DNA from: Stappia sp.
Lineage (GTDB): Bacteria; Pseudomonadota; Alphaproteobacteria; Rhizobiales; Stappiaceae
DNA length: 64,000 bases
NCBI RefSeq assembly: GCF_040110915.1
Contig: NZ_CP157793.1
Coordinates: forward strand, 3,595,001 to 3,659,000
Reading direction: 5' to 3'
Positions 38,599 through 46,850 of the stretch are shown here, piece by piece (the first letter of the stretch is position 1; the number at the start of each line of letters is the position of its first letter). The position numbers and the translations under genes are program-made. Below the pieces are notes generated by a model. The model worked only from the letters and a program-made list of their open reading frames with translations. It was not told where the DNA came from and did not search any database.

Positions 38599-41178
38599 AT
38601 GACCGGTTTTCACGCAGGCGGGCTCGCCCGCACCCAGGGCCCCGGCATCGCGCTCGCGCTGCGCTTCGCCCTGCGCGAGATGCGCGGCGGCCTGCGCGGC
38701 TTTTATGTCTTCATCGCCTGCATCGCACTCGGCGTCGCGGCGATTTCCGGCGTCACCTCGGTGTCGCGCGCGCTGGTCGAGGGGATCGCGGCGGAAGGCA
38801 CCACGATCCTCGGCGGCGACCTCTCCTTCCGCCTCATTCACCGCGAGGCCACGGAGCCCGAACGCGCCTATCTCGACGGCCTCGGCGCCGTGTCGGAGGT
38901 CGCCACCCTGCGCGCCATGGCGCGCGCGCCCGAAACCGGCGAACAGACGCTCGTGGAGATCAAGGGCGTCGACGGCGCCTATCCGCTCTACGGCACCTTC
39001 GAGCTCGCCGGCGGCGGCACGCTCGCCGATGCGCTCGCCCGCGACGGCGACACCTTCGGCGCGGCCGTGGAGGAAGAGCTTCTGGTGCGCCTCGGCCTTG
39101 AGGTCGGCGACACGATCGCGCTCGGGCGGGCGACGATCGCCATCGCCGACACCATCGTCACCGAGCCGGACCGGCTGAGCGACGGGCTCAACTTCGGCCC
39201 GCGCGTGATCCTGTCGCGCGCCGCGATCGACGCGACCGCCCTTGTCCAGCCGGGCAGCCTCGTGCGCTTTCACTACCGCGTGCGCACCGACACCGCGAAC
39301 ATCGAGACCTTGCGCGCGATCATCTCCGACGCGCGCGAAAAATTCCCGGAAGCCGGCTGGCGGATCCGCTCCAGCGCCAATGCCGCGCCGGGCCTGCAAC
39401 GCAATATCGGCCGGCTGGCGCAGTTCCTGACGCTGGTCGGACTGACCGCGCTGATCGTCGGCGGCGTCGGCGTCGCCAACGCGGTGCGCTCCTATCTCGA
39501 CGCCAAGCGGCCGGTGATCGCCACCTTCCGCTGCGTCGGGGCCGAGGGCGGCTTCGTCTTCCGGATCTATCTCCTGCAGATCCTGATGCTCGCGGGCCTC
39601 GGCATCGCCGCCGGGCTGATGCTGGGCGCCGCGATCCCCTTCCTCACGGCCGGCTTCCTGACGGCCGTGCTTCCCGTCCAGGCGGTCGCCGGGATCTATC
39701 CGGCCGAGCTCGGCCTCGGCGTGCTCTATGGCGGACTGACGGCGCTCACCTTCGCGCTGTGGCCGCTGGGCCGCGCCCATGACATACCGCCGCGCCTCCT
39801 GTTTCGCGACGACGTGAGTGCTGCGCGCCGCTGGCCGCGCAAGCGCTACATGGTCGCGACGGCGGCGGCCGTTCTGGTGCTGGCGTCGCTCGCCATCGTG
39901 CTCTCCGGCGACTTGCGGATCTCGCTCGTCTATGTCGGCGCGACGGCGGTGGTCTTCGCGCTGCTGGCGCTGATCGCCCGCGCGATCATGAGCCTCGCCC
40001 GGCGCAGTCCGCGTCCGCGCGGCGCGGAACTGCGGCTTGCGCTCGGCAACATCCACCGGCCCGGCGCGCTGACGCCCTCCGTCGTGCTGTCGCTCGGCCT
40101 CGGCCTGTCGCTCCTGGTGACACTCGCGCTGATCGACGGAAACCTGCGCCGCGAGTTGGGCGCGACCATCGCCGATCAGGCGCCGAGCTTCTTTTTCCTC
40201 GACGTCCAGAACCACGAGCGCGAGGCCTTCGACGCCCTTCTGGCGCGCGAGGCGCCGCAGGCCACGGTCGACGGCGCGCCGATGCTGCGCGGGCGCATCG
40301 CGGCGATCAACGACGTGCCGGCCAGCGAGATCGAGGCGCCCGAGGGCGGCGCCTGGGCATTGCGCGGCGACCGCGGGATCACCTATGCGGACGCGCTGCC
40401 CGACAATTCCACCCTGACCGAGGGCGCCTGGTGGCCGGCCGATCACGCCGGCCCGCCGCAGGTCTCCTTCGAGAACGAGGTCGCCGACGCGCTTGGCCTT
40501 GAAATCGGCGACACGGTGACGGTCAACGTTCTGGGGCGCAATGTCACCGCCGAGATCGCCAACTTCCGGCGGGTGGACTGGGAATCCCTGTCGATCAACT
40601 TCGTGATGGTGTTCTCGCCCGACACCTTCGCCGGCGCGCCGCACACCCATCTGCGCACGCTGACCTACCCTAACGGCGGCACGACCGAGAGCGAGCTGGC
40701 GCTTCTCAAGACCGTCGCCGACGCCTTTCCGACGGTCACGACGGTGCGGGTGAAGGACGCCATCGCGCAGGTGAACGGCCTTGTCGCGCAACTGGCCTGG
40801 GCGATCCGGGCGGCCGCCTCGGTGACGCTCGTCGCCTCCGTGCTGGTGCTCGGCGGCGCGCTCGCCGCCGGCCACCGCCACCGGGTCTACGACGCGGTGA
40901 TCCTCAAGACGCTCGGCGCGACCCGCGCCCGGCTGATCGCCAGCTTCGTCATCGAGTACGCGCTGCTGGGGATCGTCACGGCCGCCTTCGCGGTCGCCGC
41001 CGGCGCGCTCGCCGCGTCTTTCGTGCTGACGCAGGTGATGGACAGCAATTTCACCTTCCTGCCGGCCACCGCCATCGGCGCGGCGCTGGCGGCGCTGGTG
41101 CTGACCGTCGGCTTCGGCCTGATCGGAACCTGGCGGGTGCTGGGGCGCAAGCCCGCCCCGGTGCTGCGCAACCTGTAG
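38599..41178 (+). CDS. FtsX-like ABC transporter permease (YbbP-like)
   Basis: This is an 859-residue inner-membrane permease. The first helix (about 25-50) is followed by a large periplasmic domain (about 50-260), a first FtsX module (about 270-400), two more helices near 415-460, a second periplasmic domain, and a last FtsX module (about 730-850) ending in RVLGRKPAPVLRNL. The YbbA-YbbP type of transporter works as a mechanotransmission system rather than a classical importer; its cargo in Hyphomicrobiales is unknown. It follows its ATPase by 4 bp. Confidence 0.93.
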   Translation: MTGFHAGGLARTQGPGIALALRFALREMRGGLRGFYVFIACIALGVAAISGVTSVSRALVEGIAAEGTTILGGDLSFRLIHREATEPERAYLDGLGAVSEVATLRAMARAPETGEQTLVEIKGVDGAYPLYGTFELAGGGTLADALARDGDTFGAAVEEELLVRLGLEVGDTIALGRATIAIADTIVTEPDRLSDGLNFGPRVILSRAAIDATALVQPGSLVRFHYRVRTDTANIETLRAIISDAREKFPEAGWRIRSSANAAPGLQRNIGRLAQFLTLVGLTALIVGGVGVANAVRSYLDAKRPVIATFRCVGAEGGFVFRIYLLQILMLAGLGIAAGLMLGAAIPFLTAGFLTAVLPVQAVAGIYPAELGLGVLYGGLTALTFALWPLGRAHDIPPRLLFRDDVSAARRWPRKRYMVATAAAVLVLASLAIVLSGDLRISLVYVGATAVVFALLALIARAIMSLARRSPRPRGAELRLALGNIHRPGALTPSVVLSLGLGLSLLVTLALIDGNLRRELGATIADQAPSFFFLDVQNHEREAFDALLAREAPQATVDGAPMLRGRIAAINDVPASEIEAPEGGAWALRGDRGITYADALPDNSTLTEGAWWPADHAGPPQVSFENEVADALGLEIGDTVTVNVLGRNVTAEIANFRRVDWESLSINFVMVFSPDTFAGAPHTHLRTLTYPNGGTTESELALLKTVADAFPTVTTVRVKDAIAQVNGLVAQLAWAIRAAASVTLVASVLVLGGALAAGHRHRVYDAVILKTLGATRARLIASFVIEYALLGIVTAAFAVAAGALAASFVLTQVMDSNFTFLPATAIGAALAALVLTVGFGLIGTWRVLGRKPAPVLRNL

Positions 41179-41330
41179 CGCCGGCGCGGCGGCCGGTCCG
41201 CTTTTCCCCACGCCGGCACGGTTCCCCGGCCAAGGGGGTGTCATCGCGTCGCGATCGCGATAAGGTCGCGCGATGGAAAACGCGGGCCGCGACGGCCCGC
41301 CCCTTTGCGCGCGTGACAGGGAAAGACGAG

Positions 41331-42092
41331 ATGATGCGACGTTGGATTGGAAACGCCGGCCGCGCCACGGTGCTGTGCATGGGCCTGACGGCCCTGGCCC
41401 TTGGCGGCGCCCAGGCGGAATCGCCGTTTCACACCGGCGTGTGGCAGGTGAACGAGCCGACCGGACCGCGCGGGCTGGTGGTCAGCGACTGGCTGATCTT
41501 CGAGAACGGCCTTCCGGCGCTGTGGCTCTACCGCAAGGCCGGCACGAACGACCAGAACCAGTTCGACTTTCTCGTGCGCCGCATGGGTCAGAGCACCTAT
41601 GCCCCGGTCCAGGTCCGCGTCTATCGCACCGGCGAGAACGAGATGAAGTACACCACCTTCATCAAGGACCAGGAGCCGGTCGAGCACCCGGCGGAACGCC
41701 TGTCGATCCCCAACTTCAAGAACTCCTGCCTGTCGGTGGAGAACAAGGGCGAGCGGCTGTTCGGCACCTGGGAAGGCACCTCCGGGTCGACGCTGAAGCG
41801 CCTGCGCCTGTCGAAGGACAAGCTGACCATCGACGGCGAAAGCCGCGCGGTCGAGATCACGCCCGTGCGCGTCGGACGCCTCGGCATCGTCGAGAACGGC
41901 CAGCCCATCGCCTTCCTGACCGACGCGGGCGGCGATTACGCCGTGCTGCAGTGGTTCAAGCCGGGCGTCACGCCGGCGACCATGGTCGATCCGAAGAAGG
42001 AAATCCTCGATTTCGCCCGCGAGGAGATCGTGCGCTGGCCGCGCGGCACCTGCGACCGGCAGATCGCATCGCGGTTGAAGGCGATGAAGTAA
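41331..42092 (+). CDS. Exported protein of unknown function
   Basis: This is a 253-residue protein with a Sec signal peptide (about 1-29, GAQA|ES) and no membrane segment after it, so it is probably periplasmic. I do not recognise the family. The mature part is beta-rich with many Trp, Tyr and Gly. It has only two cysteines, in FKNSCLSVE and RGTCDRQ, which could form a disulfide. The start is ATG 41331, preceded by AGGGAAAGACGAG. It lies 152 bp after the ABC permease gene and 258 bp before the BI-1 gene; both spacers are non-coding. Confidence 0.75.
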   Translation: MMRRWIGNAGRATVLCMGLTALALGGAQAESPFHTGVWQVNEPTGPRGLVVSDWLIFENGLPALWLYRKAGTNDQNQFDFLVRRMGQSTYAPVQVRVYRTGENEMKYTTFIKDQEPVEHPAERLSIPNFKNSCLSVENKGERLFGTWEGTSGSTLKRLRLSKDKLTIDGESRAVEITPVRVGRLGIVENGQPIAFLTDAGGDYAVLQWFKPGVTPATMVDPKKEILDFAREEIVRWPRGTCDRQIASRLKAMK

Positions 42093-42350
42093 GCGGCGCA
42101 CGCGGGGCGGAGGCGATATGCGTTAACCCTGTCGACGCATGACAGAATGGTAATGCGCTTTCGGCCGATTGCATCTTGTTCCGCGCGCACCCTGCGCCCA
42201 TATTTGACGAGACCTGTACGTAATCCGCCGTAGTGTGCGCGGGCCGGCGTGCCGGTCCGATCGTTTGATCGATGGTTCATGGCCGCGCAAACGCAAGGGC
42301 TTCCGGCCCTGTCGCGCGCGGCGGATACGAAACGACAAGAGAGGATTTCG

Positions 42351-43112
42351 ATGTCGACCTTCGACCGCAATTCCAACGTTCGGTATGCTGCGGCCGGCGC
42401 ACGCGCAGAGGCCGGCGTCTACGATGAGGGCCTGCGCGCCTACATGCTGGGCGTCTACAACTACATGGCGCTCGGCCTCGCGATCACCGGCGTAACCGCG
42501 CTCGCGACGATCTATTTCGCGATCGACCAGACCGCCGGCGGCATGGCGCTGACGCCCTTCGGCCAGGCGATCTACGCCAGCCCGCTGAAGTGGGTCGTGA
42601 TGCTCGCGCCGCTCGCGATGGTGTTCTTCCTCAGCTTCAAGATCCAGTCGATGAGCGCCTCCACCGCGCAGACGACCTTCTGGGTCTATGCGGCGATGAT
42701 GGGCCTGTCGCTGTCCTCGATCTTCCTGGTGTTCACCGGCGAGTCGATCGCGCGCGTGTTCTTCATCACCGCCGCCTCCTTCGGCGCGCTGAGCCTTTAC
42801 GGCTACACGACGAAGAAGGACCTGTCCGGCTGGGGCTCCTTCCTGTTCATGGGCCTGATCGGCATCGTGATCGCGTCCATCGTGAACATCTTCGTGGGCT
42901 CCTCCGCGCTGCAGTTCGCGATCTCCGTGATCGGCGTGCTCGTCTTCGCCGGCCTGACCGCCTACGACACCCAGCAGATCAAGGAGATGTACTGGGAAGG
43001 CGACAGCTCGGAAGTGGTGGCCAAGAAGTCGATCATGGGCGCCCTGCGGCTGTACCTCGACTTCATCAACCTCTTCATCATGCTGCTGCAGCTCTTCGGC
43101 AACCGCGAGTAA
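42351..43112 (+). CDS. Bax inhibitor-1/YccA family membrane protein
   Basis: This is a 253-residue inner-membrane protein with about seven helices. Family signs are YDEGLRAYMLGVYNYMALGLA near the start, SSIFLVFTG in the middle and the last-helix signature FAGLTAYDTQQIKEMY, whose aspartate belongs to the pH-sensing pair of BI-1 channels. Relatives such as YccA modulate the FtsH protease or leak calcium. ATG 42351 follows GAGGA. It ends at a perfect terminator. Confidence 0.95.
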   Translation: MSTFDRNSNVRYAAAGARAEAGVYDEGLRAYMLGVYNYMALGLAITGVTALATIYFAIDQTAGGMALTPFGQAIYASPLKWVVMLAPLAMVFFLSFKIQSMSASTAQTTFWVYAAMMGLSLSSIFLVFTGESIARVFFITAASFGALSLYGYTTKKDLSGWGSFLFMGLIGIVIASIVNIFVGSSALQFAISVIGVLVFAGLTAYDTQQIKEMYWEGDSSEVVAKKSIMGALRLYLDFINLFIMLLQLFGNRE

Positions 43113-43201
43113 TCGCGCACGCCAGACCGCCGACGCCAAACCGCCGCTCTCGCGGCAGCAGGCGACACCGGCGGCTCGGAAACGAACGGCACGCAGAGAC
43201 C

Positions 43202-43237
43202 AAAAAGGCGCGGGGGTCTCCCGCGCCTTTTTGTTTG
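43202..43237 (+). terminator. Rho-independent terminator after the BI-1 gene
   Basis: The 13-bp stem AAAAAGGCGCGGG (43202-43214) / CCCGCGCCTTTTT (43220-43232) has a 5-nt loop and continues GTTT. Its symmetry would let it work in both directions. Confidence 0.93.
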
Positions 43238-43274
43238 CCTGCGCTGCAATGGCGATTGCGGCATGCCGACAGCA

Positions 43275-43371
43275 GGCTTGGGGGTCGGGGCTTGGGGGTC
43301 GGGGCTTGCGGCCGGGCCTTCGGGTCAGGGGGCATCATCGCGGTCACGGCCATCGGGGTCACGGCCATCGG
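43275..43371 (+). repeat. Tandem repeats with a G-quadruplex motif upstream of the autotransporter gene
   Basis: GGCTTGGGGGTCGG is repeated at 43275-43288 and 43289-43302, with a degenerate copy to 43316. A different 15-bp unit, GGTCACGGCCATCGG, is repeated at 43342-43356 and 43357-43371. The first array holds four G-runs (G5, G4, G5, G4) with loops TC, CTT and TC at 43280-43304, a textbook intramolecular G-quadruplex sequence. The 43238-43518 spacer has no gene. A weak TTGACT / AAGATC promoter candidate lies at 43463-43491. Confidence 0.85.
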
Positions 43372-43518
43372 CGCCGGTGTGCGGCGCGTCCGGCGCAGGC
43401 GACGCGGCGTCCATTTTTGCGCGCCGGGGCCCTAAAACCCTGAAATGGCGAGGGATCCCCGATTGACTCCGGACCGCTCCCGATCAAGATCGCGCCATCG
43501 CCATCTTGGATAATCACC

Positions 43519-45612
43519 ATGAAAACCCCTTTCTGCATTCGTCTGACCTCGGCGCGGCCCGCCTTGGCGCTCGCCGCCGGCCTTCTCGCCAGCACGACGC
43601 TCGCGACCGTCTCCCCGTCCACCTCGGCGCAAGCGCAAACGGCCGAATACGATGCCCAATGGGGCCTCGATGCCATCGGCGCGCTGGTCGCTCATGAGAA
43701 CGGCTACACCGGCAAGGGCGTCACCGTCGGCGTCGTCGACAGCGGCGCTTTCATCCTGCATCCCGACCTGATCGAGAACCTCAGCCCGCTGTCGCTGAAC
43801 GGGCCGACGGGCGGGCCGATCGACGGGGTCGATTTCGAGGGCCACGGCACTCATGTGTCCGGCACCATCGCCGCCGGGCGCAACGGCTTCGGCATGGTCG
43901 GCGTGGCGCCGGACGCCAAGATCGCCACCTACCAGCTCACCAATCCGGGAACCACCGACATCGACCCGGCCGGCATCGACGCGGCCGTGGCGCGCGTCTA
44001 TGCCCACGGTCTCGCCAACGGCGTCGAGATCTACAACAACTCCTGGGGCAGCGACATCATGGTGCCGAGCGATCCGGTGGCCGCCGCGACGCTGCGGACC
44101 CAGTTCGAGACCGAAAATCCGCAGATGCTCGCCGCCTTCCGAGAGGCGGCGGCCCAGGGCGCGGTGCTCGTGTGGGCCAACGGCAACGCGAGCTTTTCGG
44201 GCGCCGCGCTCGAGCCCGGCCTGCCGGGTCTTTTTCCGGAACTGCGGGCGAGCTGGCTCACGGTCGCGGCGGTCGGCACCAACGGCACGATCACCGACTA
44301 TTCCAACCGCTGCGGCGCGGTCGCCATGGGCTGGTGCCTGTCGGCGCCCGGCGGCGACGACGACGAGACGACCGGGGGCATCTACGCGACCGCCAACGAC
44401 GGCGACTACGTGCGCATGTCGGGCACCTCGATGGCCGCGCCGCATGTCACCGGCGCGATGGCGGTCGCCCGCGAAATGTTCCCGAATGCGGCCGCGACCG
44501 ATCTTGCGCAACTCGTGCTCGCCACCGCGACCGACGCCGGAGCTCCGGGCATCGACGAGGTCTACGGCTGGGGCCTGCTCGATCTGGAAAACCTGACCCA
44601 GACACGGGCGGCCGAGACCGGCGTGGTGTTCTCCAACGCCGCCTTCGCGCAGGCGCGCACGCTCGGCCGGATCGCCGATATCGGCGCCGGCCTCGCCGCG
44701 CCCCAGGGAACCGCGGACGCCCTGCCGGGCACGGTCACCGTCTCCACCCATGGCGATGCACCGGCGGACCGCGAGCGCCGGCTGCGCTGGTGGCTGTCGC
44801 CGATGGGCAGCTTCGCGCAGACGCAGGCGAGCGCCACCGCGCCCTCCACGATCTCGCGCGGCGGCGGTCTGATGACCGGTCTCGACGTGAGCCCGAGCGC
44901 GGGTCTGCGCCTCGGCGCGGGCGTTGGCGTGACCACCGGCGACACGCGCGGCGGCGGCAACCGGGTCGAGGACACGGGCCTGCACGCGCTCGCCTACGGC
45001 GGCTATGCCGGGTCGCGATTCTTCGCGGAAGGCGCGGCCGGCGTGAGCCGCTTCGAGACCAGCACCACCCGCACGGCCATCGCCGGCGCAGGTGGCGCCG
45101 TCGCCTGGACCGGCGTCAGCGATGCGGTGGACATCGGCGCCTGGGGCAACGCGCGTATCGGCATGAGCTTCGACACGCTGGCTGGATCACTGCAGCCCTA
45201 TGCGCAGGCCCGCTTCGTCCACCAGTGGCTCGGCAGCGCAACGGAAACGGGCGCCGGCGTGTTCTCGCTGACGGCGGCCTCCGCCAGCCAGACCCAGACC
45301 GACCTTGGCGTCGGTGTGCGCCTCGCCGGCGCGGCGCATGCGATCTCCGAAACGCTCGAGATCGCGCCCAACCTCGATCTCGGCTACGCGCGCGCCGTCG
45401 GCGCTCTCGGCGACAGCCGCGCCACGACGCTGCTCGGCGCACCGGTCGCCGCCGGCGATCTGGGGATCGGCCGCGATATCGCGCGGGTTTCGGCCGGTGT
45501 CACGCTGAGCGAACAGGATGCGCGCCTGTCCGGCACGCTCGCCTATTCCGGCGAGTATCGGGCCCGCGCGCAGTCGCATGCCCTCAGCGCGCGCATGAAC
45601 CTGCGCTTCTGA
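43519..45612 (+). CDS. Autotransporter subtilisin-like serine protease (S8 family)
   Basis: This is a 697-residue type Va secreted protease. A signal peptide (about 1-40, QAQ|TA) leads into an S8 domain with the triad D74 (VVDSGA), H109 (GHGTHVSG) and S304 (GTSMAAPH) and the oxyanion Asn in NNSWG. A linker (about 375-415) is followed by an outer-membrane beta-barrel (about 420-697), with alternating hydrophobic strands and the C-terminal LSARMNLRF ending in Phe. The passenger is small for the family, about 350 residues, with no long beta-helix. No strong SD precedes ATG 43519. A G-quadruplex lies upstream and a terminator follows. Confidence 0.93.
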   Translation: MKTPFCIRLTSARPALALAAGLLASTTLATVSPSTSAQAQTAEYDAQWGLDAIGALVAHENGYTGKGVTVGVVDSGAFILHPDLIENLSPLSLNGPTGGPIDGVDFEGHGTHVSGTIAAGRNGFGMVGVAPDAKIATYQLTNPGTTDIDPAGIDAAVARVYAHGLANGVEIYNNSWGSDIMVPSDPVAAATLRTQFETENPQMLAAFREAAAQGAVLVWANGNASFSGAALEPGLPGLFPELRASWLTVAAVGTNGTITDYSNRCGAVAMGWCLSAPGGDDDETTGGIYATANDGDYVRMSGTSMAAPHVTGAMAVAREMFPNAAATDLAQLVLATATDAGAPGIDEVYGWGLLDLENLTQTRAAETGVVFSNAAFAQARTLGRIADIGAGLAAPQGTADALPGTVTVSTHGDAPADRERRLRWWLSPMGSFAQTQASATAPSTISRGGGLMTGLDVSPSAGLRLGAGVGVTTGDTRGGGNRVEDTGLHALAYGGYAGSRFFAEGAAGVSRFETSTTRTAIAGAGGAVAWTGVSDAVDIGAWGNARIGMSFDTLAGSLQPYAQARFVHQWLGSATETGAGVFSLTAASASQTQTDLGVGVRLAGAAHAISETLEIAPNLDLGYARAVGALGDSRATTLLGAPVAAGDLGIGRDIARVSAGVTLSEQDARLSGTLAYSGEYRARAQSHALSARMNLRF

Positions 45613-45622
45613 CCGGACAGAG

Positions 45623-45653
45623 CCGCCGGCGGTCATCGGACCGCCGGCGGTTT
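45623..45653 (+). terminator. Hairpin terminator between the autotransporter and DUF2794 genes
   Basis: The 12-bp stem CCGCCGGCGGTC (45623-45634) / GACCGCCGGCGG (45639-45650) with a 4-nt loop is followed by TTT. It lies between convergent genes and probably ends both. Confidence 0.75.
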
Positions 45654-45676
45654 CCACCTTTCGACGGACCTTCGGG

Positions 45677-46090
45677 TCAGACGACGCTCAGGTGACGCTT
45701 TTTCTCGAAGACCTTGAGAACCTGGGCCAGATCGCTGCCGCGCTTGAGCACCGTGCCGCCCGTGCCCACCACCGCGTAGGCGCCCTGGCGGCGGGCGTTC
45801 TTCGGCACCTTCTCGACCCGGAACAAAGGCATTTCCGACGCCCGGCGAAAGATCGAGAAGACGGCCCGGTCCTTCAGGTGATCGATGGCGTAATCCCGCC
45901 ACTCGCCGGAGGCGACCCGCTGGCCGTAGATGCGCAGGATCAGATCCAGTTCACGTCGGTGAAACGCCACCACGGGCACCATGCGCGATGCGGAAGATCC
46001 GCCGGGGCCAGACCGCTCGCCGCTGTCGGCGTCGCCCGGGCCGGGGCCCGAGCGGGGGAATCGCGATGCGTCGGCGTCGAATTCGCTCAT
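45677..46090 (-). CDS. DUF2794 domain-containing protein
   Basis: This is a 137-residue cytoplasmic protein of an alphaproteobacterial family with no known function. The domain (about 38-137) contains VVAFHRRELDLILRIYGQRVASGEWRDY and AVFSIFRRASEMPLFRVEK. The N-terminal 36 residues are Ser/Gly/Pro-rich and probably disordered. ATG 46090 follows GGGAG. A GTG-initiated frame with paired-cysteine repeats ends in a four-base overlap (ATGA) with this start. Confidence 0.9.
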   Translation of the reverse strand: MSEFDADASRFPRSGPGPGDADSGERSGPGGSSASRMVPVVAFHRRELDLILRIYGQRVASGEWRDYAIDHLKDRAVFSIFRRASEMPLFRVEKVPKNARRQGAYAVVGTGGTVLKRGSDLAQVLKVFEKKRHLSVV

Positions 46091-46269
46091 GCCGTCTCCC
46101 GTACGCCGAAGTCCCGTTCTTCGCAGCAGCGCCGTTCCTGGCAGCAGTGCTTTTCTTCGCAGCAGCCCCGTTCATGGCAGCAGTGCCGTGCTTCGCAGCA
46201 GCCCGTTAAGGGCGGCCCGGTGGAGACCGGACCCGGCGCCTGCGGTTCGCGTCCTGCCTGCCGACCCAC
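46087..46269 (-). CDS. Possible 60-residue protein with paired-cysteine hexapeptide repeats
   Basis: This frame begins at GTG 46269 and encodes five consecutive hexapeptides of the form CC-x-[EA]-[RK]-x (CCEARH, CCHERG, CCEEKH, CCQERR, CCEERD), giving ten cysteines in 30 residues. Such spacing could bind metal or zinc. Its stop overlaps the DUF2794 start as ATGA. Against it: no SD, no ATG, and the repeats come from an 18-bp DNA minisatellite that stays open in other frames as well. I rate it as more likely non-coding. Confidence 0.2.
   Translation of the reverse strand: MGRQAGREPQAPGPVSTGPPLTGCCEARHCCHERGCCEEKHCCQERRCCEERDFGVRETA
46114..46203. repeat. Five 18-bp tandem repeats upstream of DUF2794
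   Basis: Units at 46114-46131, 46132-46149, 46150-46167, 46168-46185 and 46186-46203 follow the pattern CCGTTCTTCGCAGCAGCG, alternating with CCGTTCCTGGCAGCAGTG, so the higher-order period is 36 bp. They start 24 bp upstream of the DUF2794 start codon, inside its probable leader. The surrounding spacer 46091-46850 contains two more structures (46553-46579 and 46581-46688) and no confident gene. Confidence 0.9.
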
Positions 46270-46552
46270 ACGCCTGCCTGCGGCCGGCGTTGCGTCATCG
46301 TCGTGTCATGATGCGCCCCGGGCTTCGGGTTTGGCAAGCATCGAGTTGCCGCCTTCCGAAAGGGCGCCGGCCGTCGGAGCCGAGATTTCACGATTTTGCC
46401 CCAATGCAGCCCTTCCCGCGCCATGGTGACAGGCGATCTTGACGATGTTGCCAACGGATCGCCGGTCGCGAGACCTCGGTACGCAACAGCCCCCCAGCCC
46501 CCCGGGGTTTCGTGGCTTCGATCCTGTCCCTCGTGGACGCGTAGGTAACCGG

Positions 46553-46579
46553 AAGGGCCGGCACACAGTGCCGGCCCTT
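46553..46579 (+). terminator. Strong hairpin with no assigned gene
   Basis: A perfect 12-bp stem, AAGGGCCGGCAC (46553-46564) / GTGCCGGCCCTT (46568-46579), has loop ACA and is followed by TCCCGTTTT. It looks like a plus-strand terminator, but the preceding 350 bp have no supported plus-strand gene, so it may end a small RNA. Confidence 0.6.
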
Positions 46580-46580
46580 T

Positions 46581-46688
46581 CCCGTTTTCGGCGCCGTTTT
46601 TGGCGCCGTTTTCGGCACCGTTTTCATCCCTGTATCCAGCCCTGTATCCGGCCCCGGGTTTGGCCCTGGTTTCGAGTGCGATTTCGCA
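46581..46688. repeat. Degenerate 12-bp repeat array
   Basis: Nine consecutive 12-base units start at 46581, beginning CCCGTTTTCGGC, GCCGTTTTTGGC, GCCGTTTTCGGC, ACCGTTTTCATC and then CCTGTATCCAGC and CCTGTATCCGGC. Units 1-4 and 5-6 are similar among themselves; later ones decay. On the minus strand one frame reads as tetrapeptides (TAPK, TVPK). The array directly follows the orphan hairpin and lies 160 bp before the GNAT gene. Confidence 0.75.
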
Positions 46689-46850
46689 CAGGATTCGGCC
46701 GTCGCGTCGGACCTTCTCCCCGGCCGTTTGCCATCATCCATCGTCGGAAGCGGCTTTTCAGGAACGACCGAGGACCCTGCGCGCCCTGCGCAAACGCGCG
46801 CCGCTGCGGCTTTGCTTTTGTCCGCGCGCAAAGAGCGCTATCCTTGGTAC

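Noticed and set aside
45951..46209. Other open frames through the 18-bp repeats (hydrophobic plus-strand frame, Ala/Lys minus-strand frame)
   Set aside because: They are alternative readings of the same repeat and extend into the DUF2794 coding strand in the wrong frame; no independent support.
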